Source: Nematopogon swammerdamellus (Eukaryota; Arthropoda; Insecta; Lepidoptera; Adelidae). From it: a DNA stretch of 64,000 nucleotides. Below, piece by piece: positions 1 to 11,619 of the stretch. How positions within the stretch are numbered: position 1 is the stretch's first letter; each line of letters starts with the position of its first letter. A program made the translations under genes and the position numbers. The stretch covers positions 15,717,395 through 15,781,394 of the forward strand of contig OX336345.1 in assembly GCA_946902875.1 (NCBI GenBank). The letters are read 5' to 3'. Below the pieces are notes generated by a model. That model ran no database searches and was not told the DNA's origin. It was given only the letters and a program-made list of their open reading frames with translations.

Positions 1-65
1 GAGGCGCCATGCCAGCAGATTTGCGGCTGTTGCTAGGCTGTCTAGCCCGTTGATACGACGTTTGG
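1..65 (+). repeat. dispersed repeat X4, copy 1 (clipped at window edge)
   Basis: Shares the phrase GCTAGGCTGTCTAGCC and flanking bases with copies near 6057 and 15634. No coding content and no terminal structure are visible. It may be a fragment of a larger element whose left part lies outside the window. Confidence 0.45.
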
Positions 66-628
66 ATGGCAAGGAATAGGAGAAGCAAGTTGCTCTGAGC
101 AGCGTCCATGATAGTTCCTGTAGATCAGAATGAACAGTCATGGGTACAGCAGCGCTTTAGTCAAACATGTCAGATTCCATAAACTATGTAAACCTATCCA
201 TGCGATTTCTCCAGTTTCTTGCGCGGTCTTGTTCGGTTTTGCCCATTTATAAATTAGCGCCTAAGCAAGCTAGATCGAGCTCACTCTCTCACTATTGGGT
301 ATTCATCACGGACGCGTAGGTTGTATTCGGTTTGTAAATCGCACCGCTCTGGTTGGGCACTTTTTCCTAATAGAAGAGACAGGTACATCCATTCGGGTTA
401 GGCCTCCGCGGCGCGTGTCGTGCTTGAGTGTTCGATTCACGTTCTAGCTGGCGAGCTTGCACGTAGCGATCGAGGCGGAGGAGGCGGGAGACGTGGCTGC
501 TTGTTCACTGTACCGGTGTCTATGTGGAACAGAGCGCAGTAAGGCACCACGGTTGTAAGGTACATATTTAAAATGAACTAACGAAGGAACTGCTATTGTC
601 ATAAACTGCTTATATATTTTAATGTTTA
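66..628. other. intergenic, nothing recognised
   Basis: No convincing ORF, RNA gene or inverted repeat. The open frame on the minus strand near 444-737 has no domain and runs into the SINE beside it. Confidence 0.5.
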
Positions 629-965
629 CCGTGTGGGGCCGGTACTTAAAAAGAATAGCTCCACTGCATCTCTCCCCATGCATGTCGTAAAAGGCGGCTA
701 AGGGATAAGGACAAGATAAGGGCGACAGGCTCGCCACCTCTCACCTTGGCACGGCACTTCCACACAGGTCACGCAGCACGTGGGTCTTCGTGCCTTACTT
801 GCTGCTTGATCGATTGAATCTTGTTCGAATACTTTGCAAAACGTGGTGGTCAGTGTTGTGCTGTAATTTACCAGAGTTCTTGCAGCACAACACCGATTAC
901 TCTGCTTACCCCGATTGTCGGGATTCATTGTGTGTGATATGTATGTATGTATGTTTATTTTTGTA
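629..965 (+). mobile_element. SINE-C with head3 leader, (TATG)n tail
   Basis: Starts with the head3 leader (TACCGTGTGGGG ... GTCGTAAAAGGCGGC), then a body with CACCTCTCACCTTGGCACGG, TGCCTTACTTGCTGCTTGAT and CTCTGCTTACCCCGATTG. It ends in a short TATG microsatellite. The same body recurs on both strands at 23.0, 23.3, 24.1, 33.3, 33.6, 56.9 and 58.9 kb, so it is a dispersed family. The compact, non-coding, tailed structure suggests a SINE or other small non-autonomous retroelement; the polymerase III promoter is not obvious in the body. Confidence 0.7.
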
Positions 966-3422
966 TGTTAGTACTGAGCATGTACTCGCTTATATTTCTT
1001 CATTCGATAGACGCAAAGCCGAAAGAGACAATAGGTACATCACGGCCCTGTGGCGAAATTGGTAAAGGTCCAGGTTAGAATACTGGTCGGGACAATATTC
1101 ACCCGCCACTGACACGAGCGCATCAGGCTTGCGGCCATAGCACCCGCACTGTGTCACGACTTCATCACGGAACAATCATTTGAAAGTCGTTGGACGCAGC
1201 GAGGCCCGCTGTCGGGTCGGGACTCGGGATACCACCAATTTGGCCCCGATAACGCGCATTCGCGCGAAGACGCGCGTGCGGTAAAGACTCATAAAGGCGT
1301 TTTGAGACAGACAGACAGACGGCGTAGGCTTAGTAATAGGCTTCCCTACAGATACGGAACCTTGAAAATTGCGAAAATCGGTCTATTTGTTCAGATTTTT
1401 CGTTATTTCTTCGAATTTATCTGCATTACAATGCAAATGAATACTTATTACATTCGCCTCGTGCTTGTACCTAAATGTATACTTACCATGATTATTGTTA
1501 AAACGGGACACATTTTTCAAACACTGAAAAAAACAACGAAATTTTGACTTACGCTGAAATTATCGAATTACCTTAAGGCCGACGACTTTGCCTGCAACCT
1601 ACACATCAAACTTGAGCAAAAGTTACTTCAGTTCAGTTCAAAATACCGCACCGCCCACTTTTAGAACAATGTTCCCCACAGTTTTACATCCTATTAGTGT
1701 AACTTCCGAAAATTTCTACAACTTGGGAAAATGTTCCAATTTATTCATCTGAAAATGTTTCGGGCGACGGACGGCGGAGGAAGCGGGAAGGGGTGGGAGT
1801 GTCGCTATACTAATGCCATTAAGAGATTGGCCCAACTTCCTTCGCACCTGTAAATATTCATTGCGTCGATAAATCAGATGCTAAATTAATATTTAACTTG
1901 TTCGGAGGGCCGCGGGGGTGGAGGCCGCGCACGGGCGCGCGGGGGGAATCAAGGAGATCAATAGACAGAGGTCTGTGTCGATATCGGCGAGGGTGGGGGA
2001 GGGGGACGGTAAAGTAACACAGTGGACAGTGGATCGCACGCACGCACGTGGGATCTCCGGCACTTGTCGGAACTACCGAGAGTGAGTTGCTGTTTAATGT
2101 AAATATGACAATATGAAATGAAATGAAACGAAGTGCAATAAATCAAAACATATTTTTTATTGTACCTACAGTGAAAGGTGACAAAGGTGTCATCCCTGGG
2201 ATTGTGGTAAAGGTTGAATTAGTGAAATCTGAACTCTATAGATACGTCTGTGATTCTACGTAAACTGTTTTAATTTTGTATTTAGTTTAGTTACCTATAT
2301 GTATTCTTAAATACGAACAAATCGATCCTATCCTGAGCGGAAAATCTGTAACGCTGTTCGCTTGAAAGTCTAGAACTACTAAATCAATTCGCATGATTAT
2401 AGGATATGTGTCACAAAATGTTTCTTTCGGCAAACTTTCTACTTTGGAGGCTTCCCAAGGATTCAGGAGATATATGTATATGGTATACGGTATATGTGTG
2501 AAAATGATATCAAATGAAAATCAATTTTCTTCGGGGGAGCGGCGGAGTCATAAATCCATGATCGGGGGGCAGCACATCTCCTAAGACGTACAGGAAAGAA
2601 ACACTGGTGTCACCACGGAGAGAAGTCGCGCGAACAGCTAGTCCAATATAAAAAAAAATAATAATAACCAAATGTAATTCCCACCATCGTGTTTACGATA
2701 GTATTTATTTTAGTTGAAAATTCTATATGCTTTAGTTCTATAGAACTCGATTGCTAGATAGAAACACTTCTTGGTGAACAGAGTTGTGGACTGTTAGAAC
2801 GAACTACCACAGGAGGTCATAAGTGATATAATTGGAAACGGATTAAAAACCAGTTTGAAGAACACTTAAAAGGAAAAAAATATACTAATAGAATGTAAAT
2901 AGCTACAAAAAATATTAGCAAGTGCACTCCGGAGAACAAAAAAATAGTGAAATGCACACATCAGCTTCAATATGTCAAAAATAGAATAGGTAAACTCGAA
3001 ATTACTCAACATCATTTCAATCAGCAACATTTCTACAAGTTTTTCCTCTTCAAGAGTCATCTAGTAGATAATATACAGGCAATTAGAAACAGGTAGAATA
3101 TAAAACAGAATGCTAAGTTCTGTTCTTCACATTGTATTTGTGCAACCAATACACGTCTCTTCGCACAATATTCGTTTTCTAACCACGTGCAGCGTTTTCC
3201 ACTCACAGTAAAAACCCCAATGTATTGGATGCAGGTCTGTTTAAAAATGCATATACACCTATTAGGCCTTTGTAATAGTCATGCTCACTCACTGAATGAA
3301 GTGTTCAATTGAGTGTACAGAAATTTAGTTAATTTGACAAGGTTTCACAGAAGTTGCGCACGTTTAAACTTTCTGGTGCGCCACGGCATTACCAAGCTAT
3401 GATTTGAAAATCCGATATTTTG
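966..3422. other. intergenic; GC-rich patch near 1900-2060
   Basis: No supported gene. A weak tRNA-like B-box resemblance (GGTTAGAATACTGG) at about 1070-1085 is too degenerate to call. A G-rich/CpG-rich patch lies at about 1900-2060. The remainder is AT-rich unique-looking sequence. Confidence 0.45.
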
Positions 3423-3749
3423 TTTTATGGAAACAATACCTACAACAACCCTGGTTTTGGCGAACTAGGTGCCTTAGGTCGTGCCGGCTACACTGAACTG
3501 GATGGAGAACACGAACTATACCGTTTCGACCGACCTTTCATTCAGTGCGGTGGTACTAGCCCGGGCGGGTTAAACCTTACCACTTAGTGAGGTAAGAACG
3601 GAGGGGTCCGACAATTTTACGTGGAATCCGAACCACGGTCAGCCTCCAACGGTCGAACGGTCACCCATCTAAGTTCTGATCGCGGCCAGGTGTGCTTAAG
3701 TTCACGAACGACAGTCGACCGATCGCACCACTGAGCTACTGAGGCTGAC
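3423..3749 (-). mobile_element. SINE-A, near full length with degraded tail
   Basis: On the minus strand it reads tRNA-like A box region, 5S-like block, GGCTGACC...GGTTCGGATTCC B box, then the shared body (GGGTTTAACCCGCCCGGG-like, TTCATTCAGTGCGGTGG on plus). The 3' third is eroded compared with the copies at 29.4 and 43.5 kb. No head3 leader is attached here. Confidence 0.8.
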
Positions 3750-4262
3750 AGGTATAGACAAGTTTCCTCACGGTGATTATCATTTTATATTCACCAGACA
3801 CGCGCGAATTTTCCCGTAACAAAAAATTCTAAAAAAACTTATCACTAAACGTCCGCGACTCTACCTCTGTCCTCAGCAGCATCACAGTTCGGTACTATAA
3901 ACACCACAACCTGCCCCCAAAAATGTTAATAAAATAAAAATAAAAAAACGTATCACATAAAATTCACTAAACGCCTGTCCAACAATTCGCTAACGGAATG
4001 AATAAATAAAGCTGCGGCTCCGATACTTCAAATTATCCACTCCATAAATTCGTAATTTATCCCGTTTCGGGTAAAACATCTGTTTCTTTTTCCACAAAAC
4101 GAACAGAAATGCCGCCACCGGGTTTCACTTACCGTTCGCCCCATTCATACCGACACGCTACCTTTTCCATGTACATACTCTTGGGGGGAACATACCGTAC
4201 GTACAGGGTGCTTAAACGTGATGATTTAACATTCGATACTCATACCAAGGTTATGTGAAAGC
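3750..4262. other. intergenic, nothing recognised
   Basis: AT-rich sequence without ORFs or clear repeats. Confidence 0.5.
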
Positions 4263-5156
4263 CTTAAGACGAGACGGAAGTTAACTTTCTCCAGTAAAAA
4301 TCGTCTTTCGGGGTTTATGTTTTTTACCTCCCTAACCTTATCAGATTTTTACAATTCTTTTGTTGTAGTAAGGACAGTCGAATCTACGTTCCTGTCTTTT
4401 TTAACCCCCGACAAAAAAAACGGAGGGGTGTTATAAGTTTGACGTGTGTGTGTGTGAGTGTGTGAGGGTGTGTGTGTGTGTGTGTGTGTGTCTGTCTGTG
4501 GCATCGTAGCTCCCAAACGGATGGACCGATTTGGATGCGTTTTTTTTTATTAGGAAGCCTGTTTAATCGGGATGGTTTTTAGCTATGTTTGTAATCAAGT
4601 AATAAAGTAATTAAGTAATAAAAAAAATAATTATCTTAAAAAGTGGACCGATTTGCATGCGGTTTTTTTTAAAAAGCTTGAAATAAAAGTTAAATTACAA
4701 ATTTAAAAAACCCCCGACTCTTAAAAAGTCAAAAATAATTTCCGTTTACTTACTTAAAGGAGTCGGGGGACCGCTAAGTAAATTAAATATAAAGACTCAA
4801 AAGTTGCGCGGGAATTTACTTAGCGGTCTACCGACTCCTTTAAGTAAGTAAACGGAAATTATTTTTGACTTTTTAAGAGTCGGGGGTTTTTTAAATTTGT
4901 AATTTAACTTTTTAATATCTAAAGTGATGATGACTCAATAACATTAAACATAATTTTTTTTCGATCGAAATACAAATTTTAGCTTCGGTGTTGTATATTT
5001 CATAAAAAACGACAATGACAAAAACGTACATTGGACTGTCCTTAAGAAAAAAAAGCAATTTTAACAATCGGATACAGTTTAGGGTGCTAGAAAACATAAT
5101 TCCGAAAGACGATTTTGTATGGAGAAAGTTAACTTCCGTCTCGTGACTCGTCTTAA
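4263..5156. mobile_element. nested foldback element (FB0)
   Basis: Two levels of inverted repeat are visible. Outer arms at 4263-4311 and 5102-5156 share GACGGAAGTTAACTTTCTCC and its complement. Inner arms of about 99 bp at 4686-4784 and 4813-4911 are nearly perfect around a 28-base loop and contain AACCCCCGACTC. The interior also holds the familiar lepidopteran phrase GGGGTGTTATAAGTTTGACG with a GT microsatellite. It is non-coding. A related copy lies at 58335-58765. Confidence 0.75.
4441..4499. repeat. GT/TG microsatellite
   Basis: Imperfect (GT)n run with GTCTGTCTG at its end, inside the foldback element. Confidence 0.85.
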
Positions 5157-5222
5157 GTAAGCCTTCTATAAAGCCATAGATATATTATGTGTATTGTTTT
5201 GTGTTATTATTACTGAACGAAT

Positions 5223-5310
5223 TGTGTTATGTTGTTTTGTGTTATGGTGTGCTGTGTTATGGTGTGCTGTGTTATGGTGTGCTGTGTTATGGTGTGCTGT
5301 GTTCTGGTGC
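5223..5310. repeat. 15-bp minisatellite
   Basis: Four to five tandem units of GTTATGGTGTGCTGT, the first and last diverged. Confidence 0.85.
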
Positions 5311-6056
5311 ATTTACTTGTATGTGCGATGCAGAAGGCGGGCTTGTTGCAACATGAAATAACTTCTTCGCAGCTTTGCACACAGTACGATTTTTAATCTG
5401 GGATATTTTAAAATGTACAGTAAAAATTCACAGACTTACAAACGATACATTTTATAACATTCGTCAATGTTATAAAAAGCAGAGCGTGTTATTGAATCTT
5501 TAAATAGGTAATAGTAGTCTATTATAAACTTACACTTCAAGTAAAGTACACCTCTGCGTTAGACTGGTGTGCGCCATTTGTCGTGCTCCCCATAAAAAAA
5601 TAATAAAAAAAAAGTCAACATCTATCTAAGGAACTTCAACTTATGAGGACATGCCTTATTTATTAAGGTTTTCCCTTTAACGTCATTTAACTCTCACTAA
5701 ATTAAGACAAATCGCTTAAATGAAAGTTATTTCAAATTATCATCCAAGTAAGAACCTATAGTCGCAGACATACATGACCTTCCATTAAAACTTCTCCGTC
5801 TTCCACGAGACCCTGGCGGCGACACAGCGAGCCCGTACCCCGTGCTCGTGCGTCGGCCACGCCCACACGCAATAAATTATTCGTCTCGTGTTAAAGATCA
5901 AGCTTTTGAGGGGGAAAATAGCGTTTTCTGCGGAATAAATCTCCTTTGAATCGCATCAACACATAGAAATAAATACCTGTAAAGGCCATCAACCTGTCGA
6001 AGCGACATACAAAAAATCACAGATAATATAGATAAGGTACTGCACACAAAAATCAG
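5311..6056. other. intergenic, nothing recognised
   Basis: No supported coding region, RNA or repeat structure seen. Confidence 0.5.
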
Positions 6057-6118
6057 TGAGGTGCCATGCCAGGAGATTTGAGGACTGTTGCTAGGCTGTC
6101 TAGCCTGTTAATACTACG
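6057..6118 (+). repeat. dispersed repeat X4, copy 2
   Basis: Matches 1-65 with a few substitutions (GTTGCTAGGCTGTCTAGCC). Confidence 0.5.
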
Positions 6119-6213
6119 TCCACGAAGATGTCTAGATTAAAGGATTCTGGGATGAGATGACCACAATGTGGAAGTATAGAAACCAGTGTTCATGTCGGCG
6201 TTCGCCGTTCACC

Positions 6214-6414
6214 TTTTTTTTAATGGAAACTGATACAGTTGGCTACATCACCTAAAACAACCGCGATGTCAGCCCATAACACCTTGGTGAACTAGCTGCC
6301 ATGTCAGTGCTTCTCTTTGGTCGTGCCGGCTACAATTAAATGGCGGAAAACACCAATTATTTATGTAGTCCTTTCGACCGACCTATCATTCAGTGCGGTG
6401 GTACCTACCACAGG
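6214..6414 (-). mobile_element. SINE-A, 3' half
   Basis: Poly(T) on the plus strand followed by the complement of the SINE-A tail and body (GCCCATAACACC, GTCGTGCCGGCTACA, TTTCGACCGACC). The head is missing. Confidence 0.75.
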
Positions 6415-6689
6415 GTCTGTCTTTTATTATCACATCATTTTTATCTCCATTTTTATAGACAAACTGGATTGTTCTTGTTGTATGTCTTTAATCGTCCGTA
6501 TAATTTGCTGATGGATTTGATCCTCTGTAGCGATGTTAATAAGTTAATGAATTAATGAATTATTATTACAACATCAAAATTTATTAAATTACAAACATAA
6601 ATAGAATAACTAACAATATAATATAATCACTTATAGGCACCTAAGCACATAATTATTATTTAGCAATGCAAGCAGCACTTCAAAGCTTA

Positions 6690-6805
6690 GTTCGTGTTTT
6701 CAGGTAAGTTCAGTGTAGGCGGCGCGAACAAGGGAAGCACTGGCGTGGCACCAGGAATGAGTTGTATGGGCTGACATCGCGGCTGACGTAGCCAACTGAG
6801 TCAGA
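6690..6805 (+). mobile_element. SINE-A body/tail fragment
   Basis: Diverged match to the SINE-A segment from TTCGTGTTTTC to GCCAACTGAGTCAG. It faces the copy at 6214-6414. Confidence 0.6.
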
Positions 6806-7213
6806 TTCACACTATTCACTGCAATGTAGTGCTCGCCGATCAAATGTCGATAACTAAGCAAATACTTTTTTATGCAATGAATGACAATGTCCGTTCTGGC
6901 TATTTATTCCCATGCATCAGCCCTGCGCGTGTAATTTCGATTGGTTCTTTTGTCGTTTTCTTCTTAACAATAAAAGCGCGGTCGAGGCTCCTGATAGTTC
7001 TGATATGAATTCAATTTTGCGGTTGCAAAGAAATATGACTGGCTATTGTTGTTTTGCTGGATGGAAGCATGAACTAACCGATTTATGGACTCCATAAAAT
7101 TGTGATTTTTATGTACATATTAGATCGAACTGTATTTATCTACCTATCAACTTTTCTGTGTCGAAAGCTGGTACTAAAAACGTTTAAATAATAATCATAA
7201 ATTATTTATTTAC
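6806..7213. other. intergenic, nothing recognised
   Basis: Short open frames here have no recognisable domain. Confidence 0.5.
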
Positions 7214-7303
7214 TTCGCAACTCCCGCATGCGCCGAATGTCCATGGGCGTCGACACCATATGGGTGACTCGACGCGACATATTACGCTTTCTATAAAAAA
7301 ATA
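7214..7303 (+). mobile_element. LINE-alpha 3' end fragment
   Basis: Matches the last codons and 3' UTR of the LINE at 15184-15632 (CGAATGTCCATGGGCGTCG, then GGGTGACTCGACG and a short A run). Only the terminal ~90 bp are present, typical of severe 5' truncation. It lies tail-to-tail with the minus-strand copy that starts at 7347. Confidence 0.7.
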
Positions 7304-7346
7304 TTATGTGGTGAAGTGTGAAATGTAAATTTTCAACTTGTTGTTT

Positions 7347-8337
7347 TTTTTTTTTTATTGACAGCGCGACATATGGCGCCGAGCCACCCATAAGGTGTCT
7401 AACGACGCCCATGGACATTCGGTCGTATGCGGGGGTTGCGAATGCCATGCCGGCCTGACAGGTGCCCATTCACGCCCCTCTTGAAGGACCCGAGACTGTA
7501 CTTGGGGGGAAATATATGGGCAGGGAGAGCGTTCCAGAGTTTACCGGTTCTGTAGAGGAAAGATCTGCAGAATCGATTGGTACGCATCCGCGGTAAGTCC
7601 AGCGTGTAGGGATGCAATCCCTGCCCAGTGCGCGTGGTGCGAAGGTGGAAAGGGGACGGCGGGATCGCATTAAACAGCTCCTCCGAGCACTCCCCATGGA
7701 ATAAGCGATGGAACACACTTAGGGAGCCGACATCCCTACGGTGTTGCAGTGGTTCTAGATCGCAGGACACTTCGGGGTCACCCACTAGTCGCACGGCTCG
7801 ACGCTGGATTGAGTCCAGAGGCGCAAGCTGGTATTTGGCAGAGCCATCCCACAGGTGCGAGCTGTACTCCAAGCAGGACCTGATCTGCGATTTATACAGA
7901 AGCAGCTTTTGGTCCGGCGTGAAGTACCGTCGCACCTTATTGAGTACGCCCAGCTTTTTAGATGCCAGCTTGGCCTTCCCCTCGATATGGCGTCGAAAGT
8001 TCAGGTCGTGCGACAGTTCGACTCCGAGGACCCCGAGGTGTTCGCTTAATTTAAGCGACGTGCCTTGGAATGAAGGAGCCGGTGTGAACGCCGCTCTCTT
8101 CGCACTGAACGCGCAAACTTGTGTCTTGGAAGCGTTGAACTCGACCAAATTACTACGGCCCCATTCGGAAATAGAGCCGAGTGTGTGTTCGAGCACAAGT
8201 CTTCGCCTCTTCTCATCCACAATATCCCGACTGGCTGAAGGGTGACTGGTGTAGGATCCGTGTGCCGTACTGTCATCTGCATAACAATGTATGTTGCCCA
8301 GAGACAGCATATCATTGATATGCAGAAGAAACAGCGT
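7347..8337 (-). mobile_element. LINE-alpha, 5'-truncated, 303-codon RT C-terminal ORF
   Basis: Non-LTR retrotransposon fragment with an open reading frame at complement 7399-8310 that continues upstream in frame to the truncation point. It begins just before the reverse transcriptase active-site box (HCYADDST) and continues through the thumb region (FLGV-type motif seen as HLGVLGVELSHDLNFRRHI, then KLLLYKSQIRSCLEYSSHLW). The C-terminal region ends KLWNALPAHIFP ... SFKRGVNGHLSGRHGIRNP. A ~50 bp 3' UTR and a poly(A) tail (poly-T at 7347-7360) follow. The catalytic YADD is present but the palm N-terminus and endonuclease are absent, so it cannot move itself. The clade (CR1/jockey-like) is not resolved by eye. 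Confidence 0.88.
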
Positions 8338-9186
8338 TAGAGAATATTTTTATCCAAAATTTCAGTAGGCCAGACCTGATAGAAAATCTCCCAAGTGATT
8401 ACATTGAAAAAAGAGAAACCTAAAAATATCCATGCTGAAAAATGTTGTATATTTACAAAATAAAAAGTTGGACACGTGGGAATTTTCTCATTCATGTATT
8501 TTCTGAAAATAGTGCGCCACATTTTCGGTTTCACGGCATAAGGTTACTTTAATCACAATGCCAAATCTAACTTAACTTAAGCCTGATGTGTAATGTCGCT
8601 CTAGTAAATGCTTAAAAAACACAAGAGCAAATAACGCAACCACAACACGAAGCACGTGACGGAGAGAGCGATAACATTTTCCGCAGGTTAATTATAGGCC
8701 CTTAACAAGTTTAGTTTGTTAAATTGCACTCAAGTAGTTTGACAATAAATCGTTTCGTGGTTGTAGTGAGTTGCCTGCACGCAACCTTTCGCGGTTCACG
8801 GGTAGGTCGACTGAGTTTTTTGACTCAGATAGATCGACACCCAAAAGTTGACAGGTCGACGATTCAGAGTTGCCAGGATGCACTCCAAAGTTGACAAACC
8901 GGCATGGCAAAGTTGACATATCACACTCCGAATTAGGCAGGTCGACACTCTAAAGTTGACAGGTTGACGCTCCAACGATGACCCGTTGATTTAAGCTCAT
9001 TTATTATGCACGACCTGTCAGTTAAACCTTGGCATGGCATATAGTTGGGACAGAAATATGGTGCCATGCAGAACATTCGTGCACGCACAACGCAGATGTT
9101 GACATTAAAGACTGACACAATCAGAGTTGTATTTATCGTCGGATTGTGATCGGGATGCATTTCAGTCTAGTATTGAATTCCTTGTA
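8338..9186. other. intergenic with degenerate AAAGTTGACAGG motifs
   Basis: From about 8740 to 9310 short imperfect phrases such as CTCCAAAGTTGACAGG and AGGTCGACA recur at irregular spacing, suggesting an eroded short tandem repeat. No gene is supported. Confidence 0.4.
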
Positions 9187-9276
9187 TGCATGTTTGGGTC
9201 ATTAGACTCAAACATGCAACTTTGGGGTGCCGATCGGAGTCAAGTTGCTTTGACTCCGATCGACACCCCAAAGTTG
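9187..9276. repeat. two adjacent long hairpins
   Basis: First hairpin 9187-9218: TGCATGTTTG arms with one mismatch. Second hairpin 9217-9276: 27-base arms containing CTTTGGGGTG and GATCGGAGTCAA around a 6-base loop, with one mismatch. The second carries the AAAGTTGACAGG-type motif in its arm. Confidence 0.85.
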
Positions 9277-9531
9277 ACAGGTTGCCGCTTCAAAGTTGAC
9301 AGGATGGCACTCCAAAGCTATTTAATTGTGATTTCAATCGAAAATCATCAAATTTTCTCCGACTGTGTTCGCTTTTGGCCCCACTGCTCAGCGTATATGA
9401 ATAATGGCGTGATGTTATAGCGTGTGTTAACCAGGCGGAGATATTATGTCGATGTACACCTTTCCATTCTTTCTCAATTATTACCCGCTTTATATTCGTA
9501 GTAAATTCCTAAACATACTCGTTTGTGTTCT

Positions 9532-9722
9532 CCGCACTGAATGAAAGGTCGGTCGAAACGGCTATGTAAATAGTTTGTGTTTTCCGTCCAGTTCAGTGTA
9601 GCCGGCACGACCGAAGGGAAGCACTGACGTGGCACCAAGTTCACCCGGTGTTATGGGCTGACATCACGGATGTTGTAGGTGATGTAGCCAACCGTGTCAG
9701 TTTCCAATAAAAAAAAAAAAAA
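9532..9722 (+). mobile_element. SINE-A, 3' half with poly(A)
   Basis: Clean match from CCGCACTGAATG to AACCGTGTCAGTTTCC followed by A-rich tail. Head and 5S-like block are missing. Confidence 0.85.
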
Positions 9723-10318
9723 ATACTATAGAAACCATCGCTCACACCTACTATCTCGCTAGTGAGGCGGCGGCGGACACAAACGAGTATTAAACTTGAC
9801 GATATTTTGACTCATTCATCCGAATTACTCAAAATATCGTAAAATTTACAGTCGCCACATACTTAGTACGAAACCCACCGGGTGCAAGCTCGGGACCGAC
9901 TCGAACCGCACGTCCGGGAAGCAAAAAGTCAACTAATAATATTGGCGGCCGTTTGCATCTGAAATGGCGGGTCAGGAGGCAACGACCCGACGGCCACTGA
10001 CCGCCTACTGGTATGTAGGCCACGCGTATGGCTTGTTCAATGGGGTTGTTGACGAACTTGTTTATGTACCTAAGTAGACTGGGAAAGTGACCGAGAAGAG
10101 AAAAGGTACTGAGGCGCGGTCTCGTACAAAATAATTCACAAATTTGCCCCACGAAAGTGCCAATTACATACTAAATGTATGGAGTATAACAATGGGGAAG
10201 CACTTTTGTGGGACACATTGTAATGGTTAACGTCGACTCTATTTACGAAGATATCGGATGTCATCGCATCAATACCACGTGTTATGCAGTATAAGTAGTT
10301 AATAGTTTATTGTTAACA
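9723..10318. other. intergenic, nothing recognised
   Basis: A 107-codon open frame on the minus strand (9829-10152) shows no domain and is not supported. Confidence 0.45.
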
Positions 10319-11619
10319 CTAGCTTTTGCCCGCGGCTTCGCTCGCGTGAAATTCGTATTTCAAAGGAAGAACTATGGGCGAGCTGGGTTCAGGCTAGTAA
10401 CTAAGGGCGAGCTGGATTCAGGTAAACGATAAACCGTCTCGAAGAAAGTGAGTAACATTTTGAGGCCGAAGGCGGAGTTGCGTTCAGGAAGACGATAAAC
10501 CTTCTCGAAGACAGTAAGTAACTATGGGCGAGGCCGAAGGCCGAGCTGCGTTCAGGAAGAGGATAACCTTTTCAAAGAAAGTAAGTAACAGAGGGCGAGG
10601 CCGAAGGCCGAGCTGCGTTCAGGAATACCATAAAACTTCTCGAAGAAAGTAATTAACAAAGGGCGAGGCCGAAGGCCGAGCTGCGATCAGGAAGACGATA
10701 AACCTTCTCGAAGACAGTAAGTAACTATGGGCGAGGCCGAAGGCCGAGCTGCGTTCAGGAATACCATAAAACTACTCGAAGAAAGTAAGTAACAAAGGGC
10801 GAGGCCGAAGGCCGAGCTGCGTTCAGGAAGACGATAAACCTTCTCGAAGACAGTAAGTAACGATGGGCGAGGCCGAAGGCCGAGCTGCGTTCAGGAAGAG
10901 GATAACCTTTCCGAAGAAAGTAACAGAGGGCGAGGCCGAAGGCCGAGCTGCGTTCAGGAAGACCATAAACCTTCTCGGAGAAAGTAAGTAACAGAGGGCG
11001 AGGCCGAAGGCCGAGCTGCGTTCAGGAAGGCGGTAAACCTTTTCGAAGACAGTAAGTAACTATGGGCGAGGCCGAAGGCCGAGCTGCGTTCAGGAAGAGG
11101 ATAAACCATCTTTAAGAAAGTAAGTATCAAAGGGTGAGGCCGAAGGCCGAGCTGCGTTCAGGAAGAGGATAATCTTTTCGAAGAATGTAAGTACCAGAGA
11201 GCGAGGCCGAAGGCCGAGCTGCGTTCAGGAAGGCCATAAATCTTCTAGAAGAAAGTAACTTCTTTGTTACTTACTTTCTTCGAAAATGTTTATCTTCTTC
11301 CTGAACACATCTCGGCCTTCGGTCTCGCCCATAGTTACTTTCTGCCTTCAAGAAGGTTTATCCTCTTCCTGAACGCAGCTCGGCCTTCGGCCTCGCCCTT
11401 TGTTACTTGCTTTCTTTGAGAAGGTTTAGGGTCTTCCTGAACGAAGCTCGGCCTTCGGCCTCGCCTTTTGTTACTTACTTTCTTCGAGAAGGTTTATAGT
11501 CTTCCCGAACGCAGCTCGGCCTTCGGCCTCACCATTAGTTACTTACTTCTTTGAGTAGGTTTATCGTCTTCCTGAACGCAACTCATTCACAAACTTTCGC
11601 GTTTATAATATTAGTAGGA
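10319..11619 (-). mobile_element. non-autonomous Helitron
   Basis: On the minus strand it starts TCCTACTAATATTATAAACG and ends ACGCGAGCGAAGCCGCGGGC-AAAAG-CTAG. These fit Helitron rules: 5' TC, 3' CTAG, and a small GC-rich hairpin just upstream of the 3' end (CGCG/CGCG stem with a GAA loop). The preceding base is A and the following base is T, as expected for insertion between A and T. Both termini look like ones I remember from lepidopteran Helitrons. There is no Rep/helicase ORF; the interior is almost wholly a minisatellite. Confidence 0.8.
10370..11580. repeat. ~68-bp minisatellite with internal inversion
   Basis: Twelve plus-oriented units carry a GAGGCCGAAGGCCGAGCTG core and CTTCTCGAAGAAAGTAAGTA, preceded by two short degenerate units. 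The orientation flips at about 11262-11275 and four units follow in inverse orientation. Units differ by a few substitutions each. It fills the Helitron interior. Confidence 0.92.

Noticed and set aside
7628..8245. 205-codon plus-strand ORF
   Set aside because: It is the antisense shadow of the LINE-alpha reverse transcriptase frame.
10370..11580. CRISPR-like regular array
   Set aside because: No spacers; units are contiguous, invert midway and sit inside a eukaryotic Helitron.
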